DNA from: Drosophila miranda
Taxonomy: Eukaryota > Arthropoda > Insecta > Diptera > Drosophilidae
Assembly (NCBI RefSeq): GCF_003369915.1
Contig: NC_046673.1
Span: 16,724,001-16,788,000 of the forward strand
Length of the DNA: 64,000 nucleotides
Reading direction: 5' to 3'
Shown: positions 11,892 through 22,901 of the stretch, in pieces
Layout of the letters: the number at the start of each line of letters is the position of its first letter
How positions within the stretch are numbered: position 1 is the first letter of the stretch
Notes under the pieces: model-generated
The model's database searches: none
What the model was told of the DNA's origin: nothing
The model's input: the letters and a program-made list of their open reading frames with translations, nothing else
Translations under genes and position numbers: made by a program

Positions 11892-12537
11892 AAAAAAAAA
11901 GAACCACTATAAATGGCCGCGACGATGACAGCTACGCGTTAGTGCTTTTCTCACTGCGCGTTGTTTATTGAGCTCAGTAAGGGTATTGTCGATAGTGTGG
12001 AATCTTTCAATCATTCAAACGGAAAATCCTTGCAATGGATCTACTAAAGACAATATGAATATGGTAATCCAATATCCTTGAAATTAATTTTCCTTAGCAT
12101 TATTTAATAATAATACATACTATTTTTTCCAACACGTTATTTTCTAATATAAGAGTCGATAATCTCTGCTGCTGTGCTGCGTTCAGACGGCTTAAAATTA
12201 AAACTATAGGATATATTTCTCACGCACACAGTATGCTTTTCCCCATTAACTTGAAGTGTGATGGTACACGACTATTAGGGAACTACAACTGTTATCCTAC
12301 CAATGATATTAGATGGATATTATAACTTACAGAAATAATGACCTGTCTGATCTTCAAATATGCATATATAGCATTCATTTTTTTCAAAATAGATCGAACC
12401 GTATCAGGGGTTCCACATTTTCTTGAACACCCCAAATGTAGCGCCCGGCTTCCATGATGGACGCAAGCCAAGAAGCATCATAACAATATTATAGGAATAT
12501 TTATAGATAATAGAAGAGATAGGACTGGCAAGAAAGT
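11892..12537. promoter_or_regulatory. Divergent intergenic region Ost48 / ZAD gene
   Basis: These 646 bp separate the minus-strand Ost48 from the plus-strand ZAD gene. DRE-like GTCGATAG lies near 11,989 and GTCGATAATC near 12,154, neither a perfect TATCGATA. Otherwise it is AT-rich with no further feature seen. Confidence 0.4.
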
Positions 12538-13188
12538 ATGATGGAAATATTCGAAAGCTGCTGTCGGACTTGCGGGAGCGAATGCCTGGAGGCCCTTAAC
12601 ATCTTTGAGGAGAAGGTCACAGTCCTTAATAAGAAAGTGACGCTACTGGATATACTTGCTACCTGTTTGCCCTCGTCGCTGCCATCCTTAAATGAAGACG
12701 ATGACTACCCCAAGCTAATCTGTCGCATCTGCGTAAAGAAAGTGATCCTGGCCTACGAGTTCCACGATACCTGGATAACCGCCCACGCGGAATTCAATGT
12801 GGCACTGAAATTCGAGCAGAGACGAAAACGCAGCCTGGCTACCCGGACACAGGCGAAACCCAAGGTAGACTACCCGGCGTACCCCTCCAGAGGCGATGCG
12901 ATCGAGGATGCTCATCAGACTGATGATTCCCCCAGCACGGTGGTCTTCAAAATAGAGCCTGAAACTGGTAGCAGCGCATATACTGATCTTATCAAAATGA
13001 CGTAATCCAACACTTTTGCATCTTCCACCTCTCATGCAGCACCATCTTCCACAGATGTAGCGTTAGAGTTGCTGACGGAGGCCACGCCGACAAAGGATGG
13101 CACAAGCATCAAGTGCGGATTCTGCGAAGAGCGATTCCACACGACAAAGGCCTGTAGATTCCATTGCAGATTCGTGCATGGGGTATAG
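12538..13188 (+). pseudogene. ZAD zinc-finger gene with an in-frame stop before its zinc finger
   Basis: The first open part, 12538-13005, encodes 155 residues starting with a zinc-finger associated domain: CRTCGSE near residue 9, then CRICVKKVILAYEFHDTW, i.e. the paired CxxC motifs that bind one zinc and dimerise insect transcription factors. A TAA at 13003-13005 ends it. The same reading frame stays open for another 60 codons to TAG at 13186-13188 and contains one canonical C2H2 finger (CGFCEERFHTTKACRFH...H, pattern C-x2-C-x12-H-x4-H). A normal gene of this family would read through this point without a stop. Possibilities are a recent nonsense mutation, stop-codon readthrough, or a functional ZAD-only protein. 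No splice-site pair that removes the TAA in frame was found. Confidence 0.75.
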
Positions 13189-13317
13189 TAAAGCCAATAA
13201 CTCCAACTCCATTCCATTGTGTGTACGTTTAAATGTTTGTTTTACTTAGCTATAGCATAAAGCAAAAAAAAGGTGCAGTGAGAATGACATTTTCCGCTAG
13301 TTTGTATTGGCTTTTCT

Positions 13318-13551
13318 TTAATCGTCCTCATCGTTGCGCACCTTCTGGGCACGGGGATCGTCGTGACGGAAGACGACATAGCCCAGCTTGTAGCGGCGGT
13401 TGTCGCCGTCCTTGGCATAATAGTTGGCCACTCCGATTCCGGCCATCACGATGCCACAAATGGCCAGGGCAGAGCCGGCGACGATGTCAGGTATCTCGTT
13501 CCAGGCGCGCTTCAGCAGCGACGTTGTGCCACGGGCGGCGGGTGCAGACAT
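13318..13551 (-). CDS. NDUFA3/B9-like accessory subunit of mitochondrial complex I
   Basis: A 77-residue protein with one membrane helix (IVAGSALAICGIVMAGIGVA) after a short basic N-terminus containing LLKRAWNEIPDIV, similar to LKNAWDKEPVLV in mammalian NDUFA3. The C-terminal half (YYAKDGDNRRYKLGYVVFR) is polar and strongly conserved-looking. This matches my memory of fly CG9034, assigned as the NDUFA3 equivalent; that name is from memory. The frame is complete with ATG at 13551. A TTTTACAG acceptor sits 9 nt upstream, suggesting a 5'UTR intron. TATCGATA at 13679-13686 is a plausible DRE for this gene, as expected for a nuclear OXPHOS gene. Confidence 0.75.
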   Translation of the reverse strand: MSAPAARGTTSLLKRAWNEIPDIVAGSALAICGIVMAGIGVANYYAKDGDNRRYKLGYVVFRHDDPRAQKVRNDEDD

Positions 13552-13921
13552 CTTCGTGCTCTGTAAAAGTACGTTGTTTTAGTGCATTTTCAAGGGATAT
13601 TTCCTAAATATTTACAAAATTGCCGTTTCAGTTACACAACAAGCAGCTGCTCGTAGGGATGATGTTGAATATACGATTTATCGATAGATAGAAATGGTGA
13701 TCGGAATGCTGCCATATGGCAGTTTTTACATGAGTTCTACATGTCATTTTGCAAGGTGTGTGACTAAGAAAAGGAAAAGACCCTAAACAAATCTTTTGCA
13801 AATAACCTTTTTTTAATATATTCTTATGAACGACTGGATGTGGCCTTGAATAGAGTTAACTTGTATTTGATTTAAGATAAATGCCTAGTGTACGAGTAGG
13901 GCAACGTCACGACATCGTTTA
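13552..13921. promoter_or_regulatory. Promoter of the complex I subunit gene, with DRE
   Basis: Contains TATCGATA at 13679-13686 upstream of the minus-strand small gene. GCCATATGGC lies at 13711-13720. TTTTTACATGAGTTCTACATG near 13,724 resembles DNA at 52,320. The right part is the Zpr1 3'UTR and terminator region. Confidence 0.5.
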
Positions 13922-15357
13922 TCACGCATCCTGCTCATAGTTTTCGGTCTTCATATCGTTTAGACCCAACTGCTCATTGTCGTCGAAGGAGCGATCATAT
14001 CTCTCCACAATCAGTTTGTCGTCCGCCTCTCTATCATCATCGCTCAGCGATTGTACATAGGTATTGCCAGCCGGATCCTCCAGCACCAATGTGAGGACCT
14101 TTTCCAGTTTCATGACGGCATCGAATGTCTCAAGAAATGTATCCATTTTCGATTTTGTTTTGTCATCGGCCGAGTCATGGAAGAAGGTGCCGTCCAACTG
14201 GTCGCGCATGGCCACCAGTAGACCCTCGATGGTGGTGAAGCGTCCACAGAGGGCATGGGGTCCCACCTCCAGATCAAGTTCGGGTATCGAAAGACTGCAC
14301 GTCTCGGACTTGAGCACATCTCGAGAGAGATCGTCCTTTGAGGAAATGCTAACCTTGAAGCGCACACCTTGCTTCTCGACACCGCCTCCCGACTTCACCT
14401 CGTTCGTCTTGTGGCCGCAGCTGCCGCAAACCGTGGCCATGATGACCACTTCCTTGAAGTGGGGTATCTCAGTCAGCTTCATGTTCGTCTCGCACGGCGC
14501 CTGGCAGTTGGGACAGTTAGTGGCAAACTGCAGAACTTCGCCCTGCAGATTGTCGATGGGCCACTCGTCCTCGGCGATGGGCTGCAGCAGATGATCATCG
14601 TGATTCTGCTCGTAAAGACCTGGTGGGGAGAAGAAGTGGGAGTTATCCACGAGAACGCTGAGGGCATGGAGACAGACAATCCCACCTAACACTTACCCAG
14701 TTGTTCGTTTTGCTGCTTGGACCGAGTGAAGAACGCTGTCTTTAGCTGTGGATCTGTGGCTGGTGCCACAATGTTCTCAATGAAGCTGTTACCGGAAATG
14801 TCCTCCAGCAGCAGGCGAAATGGTTTCTTCATTTCCTTGAGCTGCTTTAGTCGGTCGATGTAGTTATCAATAGATGCTGCCTCGGTGGAATGGTCGATGC
14901 GGCGCTTCTCCTGGTCCTGCGACAATCCGGCAATGGTGCGCTCGATGATTCCCTCCACCGTGGTCACCTCTCCCTTCTGCGATTGCACTGGAATCTCCAG
15001 CTCCACCTCAGGTATTTTGATACTGGAGTTGTCCGACCGCACCACCCGGCGATTAAGATCGGCTGCCGTCTTTGCCTCCAGCTCGATGCGTATGCCCGAC
15101 TTTTGGATCTCGGATGCGGACTGCATCTCATTGTTCGAGTAGCCGCAACTGTCGCATTTAAAGGACATGATCACCACCTCGCGAAAGAAGGGAATTTTGG
15201 TGGGCAGCACTCGGGTGATGCCATTCTTAAAGCAGCTCATGCAGGCCGACTCAATCTCGACAACTTCGTCCGTCTGATCGGCATTTATTTCCCGGAAAAT
15301 CGCCTCCGAACGAGCCTCGGCCACGCTGGCATTTTTCGCAGTGCCCACCGTTGACAT
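13922..15357 (-). CDS. Zpr1: ZPR1 zinc-finger protein
   Basis: Conserved eukaryotic protein that acts as a chaperone for the translation factor eEF1A and was first described as binding receptor tyrosine kinases. Exons 14697-15357 and 13922-14619 are joined over a 77-nt intron (GTAAGTGTTAG...CACCAG) in phase 1, giving 452 residues. The family's two repeated modules are evident. Each has a four-cysteine zinc finger (CMSCFKNG...CDSCGYSNNE, then CPNCQAPC...CGSCGHKTNE), followed by an alpha/beta domain with IPEVELEI or IPELDLEV and a LLLEDISGN or LVLEDPAGN motif. ATG 15357 (MSTVGTAKN) is chosen over an upstream in-frame ATG at 15414 because family N-termini are short there. TATCGATA at 15428-15435 lies 71 bp upstream. 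Confidence 0.95.
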
Positions 15358-15427
15358 TTTTATAAAAAATAAAATATTTCTTCTGAATAATACAACGTGC
15401 CTCAACAACAACAATAAACAGTGGACT

Positions 15428-15435
15428 TATCGATA
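15428..15435. promoter_or_regulatory. DRE (DREF-binding site) upstream of Zpr1
   Basis: A perfect TATCGATA palindrome 71 bp upstream of the chosen Zpr1 start codon. Its position and the housekeeping nature of the gene support a role as a core promoter element. Confidence 0.6.
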
Positions 15436-15479
15436 AAATATACGTCCGACCATCAGAAATAAACCGAAACATACCATCT

Positions 15480-17300
15480 TACTTTAAAAATATACCGTAA
15501 ATACACTGAAAAGCTCAAGTTCCATTTTACATATTCATCAATTTTGATATTCTGTCGAATATTCCCAGCTATATAGAACATTTAGCCATGCCCACATAGT
15601 TTTATACGATTAATGAATCTATTTTCTAAGTGACTAGTTTTGTTTAAACAGTTACTTTTATTTCATTTTGCGTAAAAAAAGGTTTTAGCGAAAAAGGTCA
15701 AACAAATAAACCCTAATAAAACGTAAGAGAAAAATCGTTCCAATTGCTCAATTTCTTTATTCTGTTGAATAATGCTGTCTAGCTGAAACCTTTAGCTCTA
15801 CCAACATAGTTTTAGGCCATTAATGAAAAAATGTTCTACCTGTTTGACTACTTTTAAGTACTCTCTTTTATTGTATAGTGTAGAAAACAAGGTTTAAACA
15901 AAAAATCAACAAAAAAACAGTGGCAACGTAAGTGAGTATGGAATGTCACGTCAACCGGAGTTTGGGCATAGGTATACCCTATTTGGTTAATATAATATGA
16001 AGAAACTGTTTTCAAACGTAATTAGTTAAGAAATTATCTCAGATTGTTATGTTTTGGACATATTAATGCATATGATTAGGGTCTTGTAAATATATCTCGA
16101 TCCCGATACCCATTCTTGGTTTCTGTGAGTAGACCACTACCTTCAAAATATCGTTGAAATACTTTAAGACAAAGTTTGGGCATAGGTATACCCTATTTGG
16201 TTAATATAATATGAAGAAACTGTTTTCAAACGTAATTAGTTAAGAAATTATCTCAGATTGTTATGTTTTGGACATATTAATGCATATGATTAGGGTCTTG
16301 TAAATATATCTCGATCCCGATACCCATTCTTGGTTTCTGTGAGTAGACCACTACCTTCAAAATATCGTTGAAATACTTTTAAACAGAGACTGAATAGTTT
16401 TGGCCTTTATAGTGGATTAGATGACAAACATTCTCTCAGTTCTATAACATCCTTTTCCCTAGGGTATGAAAATTAATGTTGCCGGTAATCATTGTTGTCA
16501 ACCGGCTATTGCCAAATTTAATTCCTGGTTATTCTTTCTTCCGTCGAATATTCCCAGCTATATAGATTTCCGAGTTTTGCCCAGATAATTTTATATGACT
16601 GATGAACTAATTTTGATCAGGATTAACTACTTTTAAGTACTTGCATGTTTTTTATTTTGACAATAACACGGTTTCAACAAAAATGTTCAAAAGTCGCAGT
16701 GCTATGTTGCTGGTATTTGCAGACTCATTTGTTGTCGACCAGGGTATGGGCGTTTGTATACCCTATTTCGTTAATATTATATTAAGATACTGTTTTCCAA
16801 GCTGCTTTCAAACGTAATCAATAAAGACCTTGTGTAAGATTGCATATTTAAGGCCTATTCATTCATTTGATTAGGTGTTTGTATATAAATCATGAAGACC
16901 ACTAATTGCAAAATATTGTTTAAAACAGAGACTGACTAGTTTCTGCATCAGTACGAGCTTGGGATGACACACATTTCCGCAATTCTATATCATCCACTTC
17001 CCCCAGGGTATGTGATCATGGAATTAGCAACATGTTTGCGTATGGAATTCATTTGTTGCGAACCGGGTATTGCCAAATTTATTTTCCGTCGAATATTTCA
17101 AGCTATTTAGAGCTCTCAGATTTGCCCACTTAGCTTTATCCCATCGATGAATACATTTTCTACATTTTTAACAACTTTAAATTGCTTGTTAGTATTATAT
17201 TTTGACTAAATCACGGTTTACAAGTTAATGTTGCCCGCAACATTGTGTATTGAATTAGTCTCATTGTTGTCAACCGGGTAAAAGAGGTCCTTACCCGATT
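15480..17300. repeat. Block of related AT-rich dispersed repeats
   Basis: Several diverged copies of one unit follow each other. Recurrent phrases are TCGAATATTCCCAGCTATATAGA (near 15,555 and 16,547), a GCCCA(C/G)ATA(G/A)TTTTAT segment, GTTGTCAACCGG (near 16,495 and 17,267) and a GGTAT(A)CCCTATTTGGTTAATAT segment. The block also relates to 9,061-9,560. No open reading frame of note or terminal inverted repeat is seen. It is probably a degenerate non-autonomous transposon family, inserted repeatedly between Zpr1 and the SLC15 gene. Confidence 0.6.
15959..16379 (+). repeat. Exact tandem duplication, 207-bp unit
   Basis: Positions 15959-16165 and 16173-16379 read identically by eye, with a period of 214 bp and a 7-bp spacer (AAGACAA). 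A more diverged third relative begins near 16,740 (GGGCGTTTGTATACCC). Identity of the first two copies implies a very recent duplication or an assembly duplication. Confidence 0.85.
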
Positions 17301-17732
17301 CAAGTTTTGTTATCGATACTATCTACTGGATACGTGTGGTGCGCGCCAGATAGAAATTGTTTGAAAGTGAATGAGCGAAAAGGATGTTAATGCAATGTAT
17401 CGGAATAAATGATACTTGTTAGTACGATTTGTGGGCAAAAATTAAAAAAAAACTGCGTATGGAAGTTTCTCTTCTTAAATATAAAATTATGATTTTCCTA
17501 TCATTAAGTGCAAAATCTGATTTTGTATTTTTTTTGTATAGTATTTAATTCTCCGTGGAGATGTCTCTGGGGGTGTCAAAAAAACAAGCCACATTTTCGC
17601 CTGCATAGTTCGTCAATATGTATTAATGCATTTATTAAAATGTTCATTATTTTAGTAAGAATATTATTAGATTCCCAAAACTTCACTAACTTGAAACCGA
17701 TATTTTACAAGGACGGCCACTACCAGTGACAC
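17301..17732. other. Intergenic, 3' of the minus-strand SLC15 gene
   Basis: Contains a TATCGATA palindrome at 17311-17318 with no gene obviously attached. Otherwise AT-rich, presumably including the 3'UTR of the distal SLC15 isoform, with poly(A) signals on the minus strand (TTTATT near 17,631). No coding sequence is supported. Confidence 0.4.
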
Positions 17733-19063
17733 TCAGCGTCGCACTGCCTCTTGCTCGTCGTAGGGTATATAAAAGTATGCCATCACCATAAAAATGAGCA
17801 TATCCACGAACATGAGGCCCGCGAAGAGGAAAAACTCGCTGGCCTGCGAATCGAAAATCTTTAGCTCCGCCACAACCACCACGATGACGTTGCCAAAGGC
17901 GACGGTCAGCAGCCAGCAGGCCTGCAGCACGGACTTCATGCTGGGTGGGGACTGGGCGTACGAGAACTCTAGTCCGGTGACCGAGAACATCACCTCGCCG
18001 AGGGTCATAACCACGTACTGTGGTACCAGCCAGAGGATGTTCATCGAGTTGGGTTCCGTGACCTCAAACATGCGGGAGACAAAGGTGTCCCGGCTCTGGG
18101 CTACGATCAGCGCGTAGACGCCGCCGGCTCTCAAACTGACATTGGTCAGTGGCTGCTCCCCCACCTGTACATTGTAGTGTCCGGTCACCAGCTCGTAGAG
18201 GTCATGGTTGCGGGCGGGCATGTCCAGGACCACGTTGCCACTGCCCTCTTCGGTCCACACCACACGTGTGGTAGCCAGCAAATTGGCCAGGGTCCGGACG
18301 AAGGACTGCGACCGGTTGGACTTCTGCACGTCGTCCGCGTACCAGTGTTTGGTGATGGCGTGCGCCGGTCGCAGGAAGAGTGTGTGTGCAGTCGCCTCGT
18401 AAAGCTCCTGGGTGCCATCCTGCAGTTCTGTGCAGCCTGTGGAATATTGAATAGTGCGAGTACGTATTATTGATCGGCATCAATAAGAGTCACTCTGATC
18501 TGACTTCCCCTAAAATCTGTTCTTAAGTTTTCAATGACAACCAAACCCTCTCTTTGCATTCAGAAAACCAACGATTCACTGAGATCCTTATAAATAAGAT
18601 CAAAGCGTATTTATGAAAAATACTTTACCACCTGTTCGCATACCTACTAAATATATTCTTTTAAAGTTCAATATTCAATCCAGTCGTAAATATTTTTTAT
18701 GATTTCCTAAGTTCCCACTCGAATCTAGGCCATGCGACTTAAACTAGTGGATAATATATCTATAATATATTCCTCCTCAAAATGATCGCTTTTTGATCTT
18801 TCGGAGGTCATCAAGCGTGTTATGTTGAAGTTTCTTGGGACTCCTGGGGGGGACTCACCTGTTGTAAGACTCTCGATGGTGTAGCTGAGCGTGAAGGTGC
18901 CGTTGCTGGTGGCAACGCTACCCGAGTAGTACATGTCAAGCCCCTGCAGCGTAAAGCTTTCGCGGGCCTTCAGATTGGTGCTGAAGCGGTAGGAGCAGTC
19001 GGGAATGCCGCTGAAGACCCGTAACTGGGTATTCCCGCTGCTGGGTATGACAGGGTAGGTTTG
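17733..19063 (-). CDS. yin: Alternative distal 3' exons of the yin SLC15 transporter
   Basis: Two exons, 18859-19063 and 17733-18436, linked by a 422-nt intron (GTGAGTCCC...TCCACAG) in phase 1, encode 302 residues. They are a diverged duplicate of the C-terminal half made by exon 19808-20800: QTYPVIPSSGNTQLRVF corresponds to KTYPDLPYSQNIQLRVF, and both end with the near-identical run SMNILWL(V/I)PQYVVMTLGEVMF. The acceptor at 19064-19066 (TTTGCAG) has the same phase 0 as the proximal exon, so the donor at 20927 can splice to either. They encode the large extracellular domain and the last transmembrane helices. There is no own 5' half, so they serve as an alternative terminus rather than a separate gene. 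Assignment to yin is from family and location. Confidence 0.8.
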
Positions 19064-19807
19064 CTGCAAAGTTCGAGACCAGTTCGTTGGGATAAAGAAT
19101 CAATTTTTGAAGGGAACCTTCAGGCAAATAGTTTTAGCCCGGAACAATCATGAACTTTCTAACGGTAATTAACGGAACTAGTTCCATCAGAATCAGAACA
19201 CTGCATTTCCCACTCGAAACCAGTTTCATATCATTTAATTGATGATTCTGCTTTGAAACGATCCCACCGGTAGTTATAGATGTATACTTATCCCCCTATT
19301 AAATACAAAAGTTTTGGATCGTCGTTGTCGTCCGATATTCGAGCGATCGAGTGAAGCGAGGGTGCCAGGGCTACAGTGAGCTTGCTCCCTAGTATATATT
19401 TATGTTGTGACTAATTCACATATTAAATAGCTTCTCGTAATAGATTTTCTTCGATGCATTTGTTAGATCAATGAAATATTTTATCCCATCTAAGTACAGT
19501 ATATACAGGTTATAGTTCAGATGCAATAAAATTAGATAGAACCACACATAAATATGCACAGATACACAGACACAGGGGGCAGACAGCAGAGTACAGAGGA
19601 AAGGCAAGAGGCGGGGGCTTACTAACAGTTTTCTTTTTATTAGATTAACTAAATGAATGTCTTCTCATATGCAACAACAGCCCGACAGAGCTTCACTTAC
19701 ACTTAGATTGGAAATGGACACAGGCTATATGGATCGCATCGTAATCGTAGGGATTGACATATACACATATACATATATAATACACAACACAGGAGCAGCA
19801 GGAGAGC
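19064..19807. other. Intron / 3'UTR between the two SLC15 3' ends
   Basis: This 744-bp spacer would be the 3'UTR of the proximal isoform and intron of the distal one. It contains TTTATT (minus-strand AATAAA) near 19,635 and no supported coding sequence. Confidence 0.5.
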
Positions 19808-22800
19808 CTACTCGCTGATGTCCTTGCCCTTGTTCTCGACACCATCCTCGAGGGGCGGAATCTCGGTCTTGGCATTGCCAGTCAGTGGCTGAACTTCGTC
19901 GTCCTTGTTAGGGTTGTTCGGCTGGTAGTAGTAGGCCATCACCATGAAGATCAACATGTCCCCGAACATGAGGCCTGCGAACAGGAAGAACTCGCTGGCC
20001 TGTGAATCGAACAGCGCCGCCTCGGCTATGATCACCACAATGACGTTGCCAAAGGCGACGGTCAGCAGCCAGCAGGCCTGCAGCACGGACTTCATGCTGG
20101 GCGGAGCCTGGGCGTACGAGAACTCCAGTCCGGTGACGGAGAACATCACCTCGCCGAGGGTCATTACCACGTACTGTGGTATCAGCCAGAGGATGTTCAT
20201 CGAGTTGGCTTCCGTGATCACGATCAGTTCGTAATCGTACGAATTGGCGCCGGTCTGTCTGACAAGCAGCGTGTACACTCCTCCGGCGTGGACTTCGACG
20301 AAGCCCAAGTGGTTATCATCGATGGACACGGCGTAGCTGGCGGAATAGACCCGTGTGAGCAGCGTCTCGTTGGCGTACTGCTGGTAGGCCACATCACCAC
20401 TGTTGGCGTTCTTCCAGACGATCGTGCTCTGAGACGGCACATTGGCTATGGTCCGTACCAGCGGATGGCTCTCGGAGGGCTTGTCCACGAAGTCCTCCTC
20501 CCAGTAGATTTTCTGGGTATCATTTTGCGAGTTGATGAACAACGACCAGGCCTTCTTTTCAGCCAGCTGTTTAATTTCTGTGTCAAATGGGTCCTGGCAG
20601 TTGGGGTCCGTGCTGCTGATACTGTAGTCGAAATTCCAGGTGCCTTCCACATACAGGTCCTTGTTCGTGTACGCTCCCAGAGCGGGCACCTCAAAACTCT
20701 CGGCTCCAGCCAGGTTGCTGGTGAAACTCAAGGCACAGTTTTCGGTGTTAAAGACGCGCAGCTGGATGTTCTGGCTGTAGGGTAGGTCGGGATAGGTTTT
20801 CTAACAGCGACAGCGAAGCGTGCAACGAAAGAGAAGGTGGAGAGAGCGGTGATAGATAGATAGAAGGTGTTGGTGCAGGTGCAGGTGCAGGTGCCATAAC
20901 AGAGATCGATCGGGGATCGCACTTACCTCCAGATTGAGCTCCACAACGCCGGATATGATGAAGGCGATGCCGGCAAGGATGCCGCCCATTGTCAGCTTCT
21001 GCAGCGGTCGCCGGATGCCCACGAGGCTCAGGGCCGGATAGAAGGCCACGTCGTAGAGGGGTATGAAGACCAGGATGAGCAGCGGGTTCAGCACCTGCAG
21101 CTGGTCGGGCTTGATGTCCCAGGAGCCCATGTCGCCGTCCATGCGCGTGGCCTGGAAGGTCCAGCGTGAGCCCTGCTGGTCGAACAGTGCCCAGAAGATG
21201 GGCAGCGGTATGTACAGGAAGAGGACCCGCATTAGCACCTTGACGTCGTCGATCAGATGGCGCTCGTACTTCTTGTCCGCGTAGTCCAGCCAGTGTTCCC
21301 TTGGGTTGGTCTTCTTCTCCTTGCACTTGGTGGTGATGGCCGTCCAGATGGTGCTGGAAACCAGAACCACCATGTTGCCCGCCGGGGGCTTCATCTTGTA
21401 GAGGGAGCGGCCCAGGACGAAGATCACAACCGAGACGATCATGAGGATGGCGGGCACGCCGAAGGCCAGTGGATAGCAGTTGATGTCGTCGAAGCAGGAG
21501 ACATCTTCGCGCAGGATCGGGGTCACCGTCGTCGAGATCAGCGAGCCAGCGTTGATCGAAAAGTAGAACAGAGAGAAGAACGAGGTAATCTGCTTGACCT
21601 GCTCTGGCACCTTGAACTGGTCCCCCCCGAAGGCCGACACGCACGGCTTTATTCCGCCCGAGCCCAGCGCAATCAGTGCCAGTCCGAGCATCGTAAACGT
21701 CTCCACGGGCAGGTTGAGCGGCCCGATGGCGCCCAGGGTCAGCAGCACCGATCCACAGATGTACACCATCGACAGGTACAGTATCGTCTTAAACTTGCCC
21801 AGCCATGAGTCCGAGATGATGGCTCCGAACACGCACAGGAAGTACACGAACATGGTGAATACGTGGAAGACCACTGTGGCCGTGTCCTCCGCATATCCCA
21901 GCTGACGGCTCAGGTACAGCACCAGCACAGCTGCAAAGAAGCACAATTATTGGTAGTACTAGTCGGCCGCACCTGCATGTGGATCCTGGGGATCCTGGCA
22001 ACTCACTTCGCATTCCGTAGTAGTTGAAGCGCTCACAAAACTCGTTGCTGATGATGAAGAACACGGATTTGGGGTACGGAAGTTTCTGGGGGATGGGCAG
22101 AAAGAAAGGGGGGATTTTAAGAGGAGCTGCGGGCGGGATTAGCAAGTAGCAAGGATTATCCTACCTTCACCTGTCCTTCGGCCTCGGCAACATTGCTGAA
22201 GTCGTTGTCCTCCTTCCATTCCTTGCCATTCTTCTCCGGCTGGGTTTCGCTTTCGGGCAACTTCTTGGCCTCCACCAGCGCCTTGCCATTGGTCTCAGCC
22301 TTGGACTCGGACACTGGCTCTGCGTCCGTGGGTGCTGCCGCAGTTTCAGCCTGTGCCTCAATGGCAGGGACCTCGAGCGGAGCATCGCTCGGGGTAGACT
22401 CGGTTGGGGGTGGGGTTGTGGGGGCAGCTTGGACTACAGGAGCCGCGGCTGGGGCACTTGTCTCACTGGGCTCAGCGGCTGGCAGTATTTCTGTGGAGGA
22501 AGAGGTATATTAATCAAGGGAGATCAGTTGACAACCAGCAAGCGATCCCACCCAGGAGCGGCACGATCTCCGCTGCGGATTCCATTCCAATTGTCTACTT
22601 TGGCCAGCGAATCGCTACTGATCTTAGAGGCTCAGGCTTCGTCAGAATTTCATCAGAATGGAAAAGACAGCCTTGTACTTGACACCCATCCAACAGATAA
22701 GAGATCTAGCAGGTCTATATTGGGAGTGCGTCCACCCTGGGGCGTGTGAATTCGGTGGCTTGGCATAAATTTTCCCGCATTAGATGCAGAGCCATAAAAA

Positions 22801-22901
22801 CCATAGCCCCTCATTGCCACAGACACTGAACACAGCCGTGGCAGATAACGCGACTGATAGCTCTCTCACCGCTCACCTGGACTACGGCTTTCCACGCCAT
22901 A
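19808..22901 (-). CDS. yin: Proton-coupled oligopeptide transporter, SLC15 family (yin/OPT1)
   Basis: Plasma-membrane symporter taking up di- and tripeptides with protons. Exons are 22871-22901 (tentative first exon, MAWKAVVQVS), 22165-22490, 22007-22085, 20927-21930 and 19808-20800, all with GT-AG borders and matching phases, about 810 residues. The N-terminus is a Pro/Ala/Glu-rich cytosolic tail. Family marks are the ExxER proton-coupling motif (EFCERFNYYG), the PTR2 signature region (GGIKPCVSAFGGDQF) and FYFSINAGS. A large lumen-side domain then precedes the last helices. The start is the least certain part. A second in-phase candidate first exon, 25819-25837 (MTDKEN), has a weaker GTATTG donor. 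The gene lies divergently to another SLC15 gene, as yin does to its neighbour in D. melanogaster. Confidence 0.85.

Noticed and set aside
13724-13750. Similarity of TTTTTACATGAGTTCTACATG to DNA at 52,319-52,340 as a transposon end
   Set aside because: Only about 20 bp match and no terminal inverted repeat or target duplication was found at either place.
17311-17318. Isolated TATCGATA as a promoter for an unseen gene
   Set aside because: No start exon or ORF with support lies nearby on either strand; may be chance or a relic within repeats.
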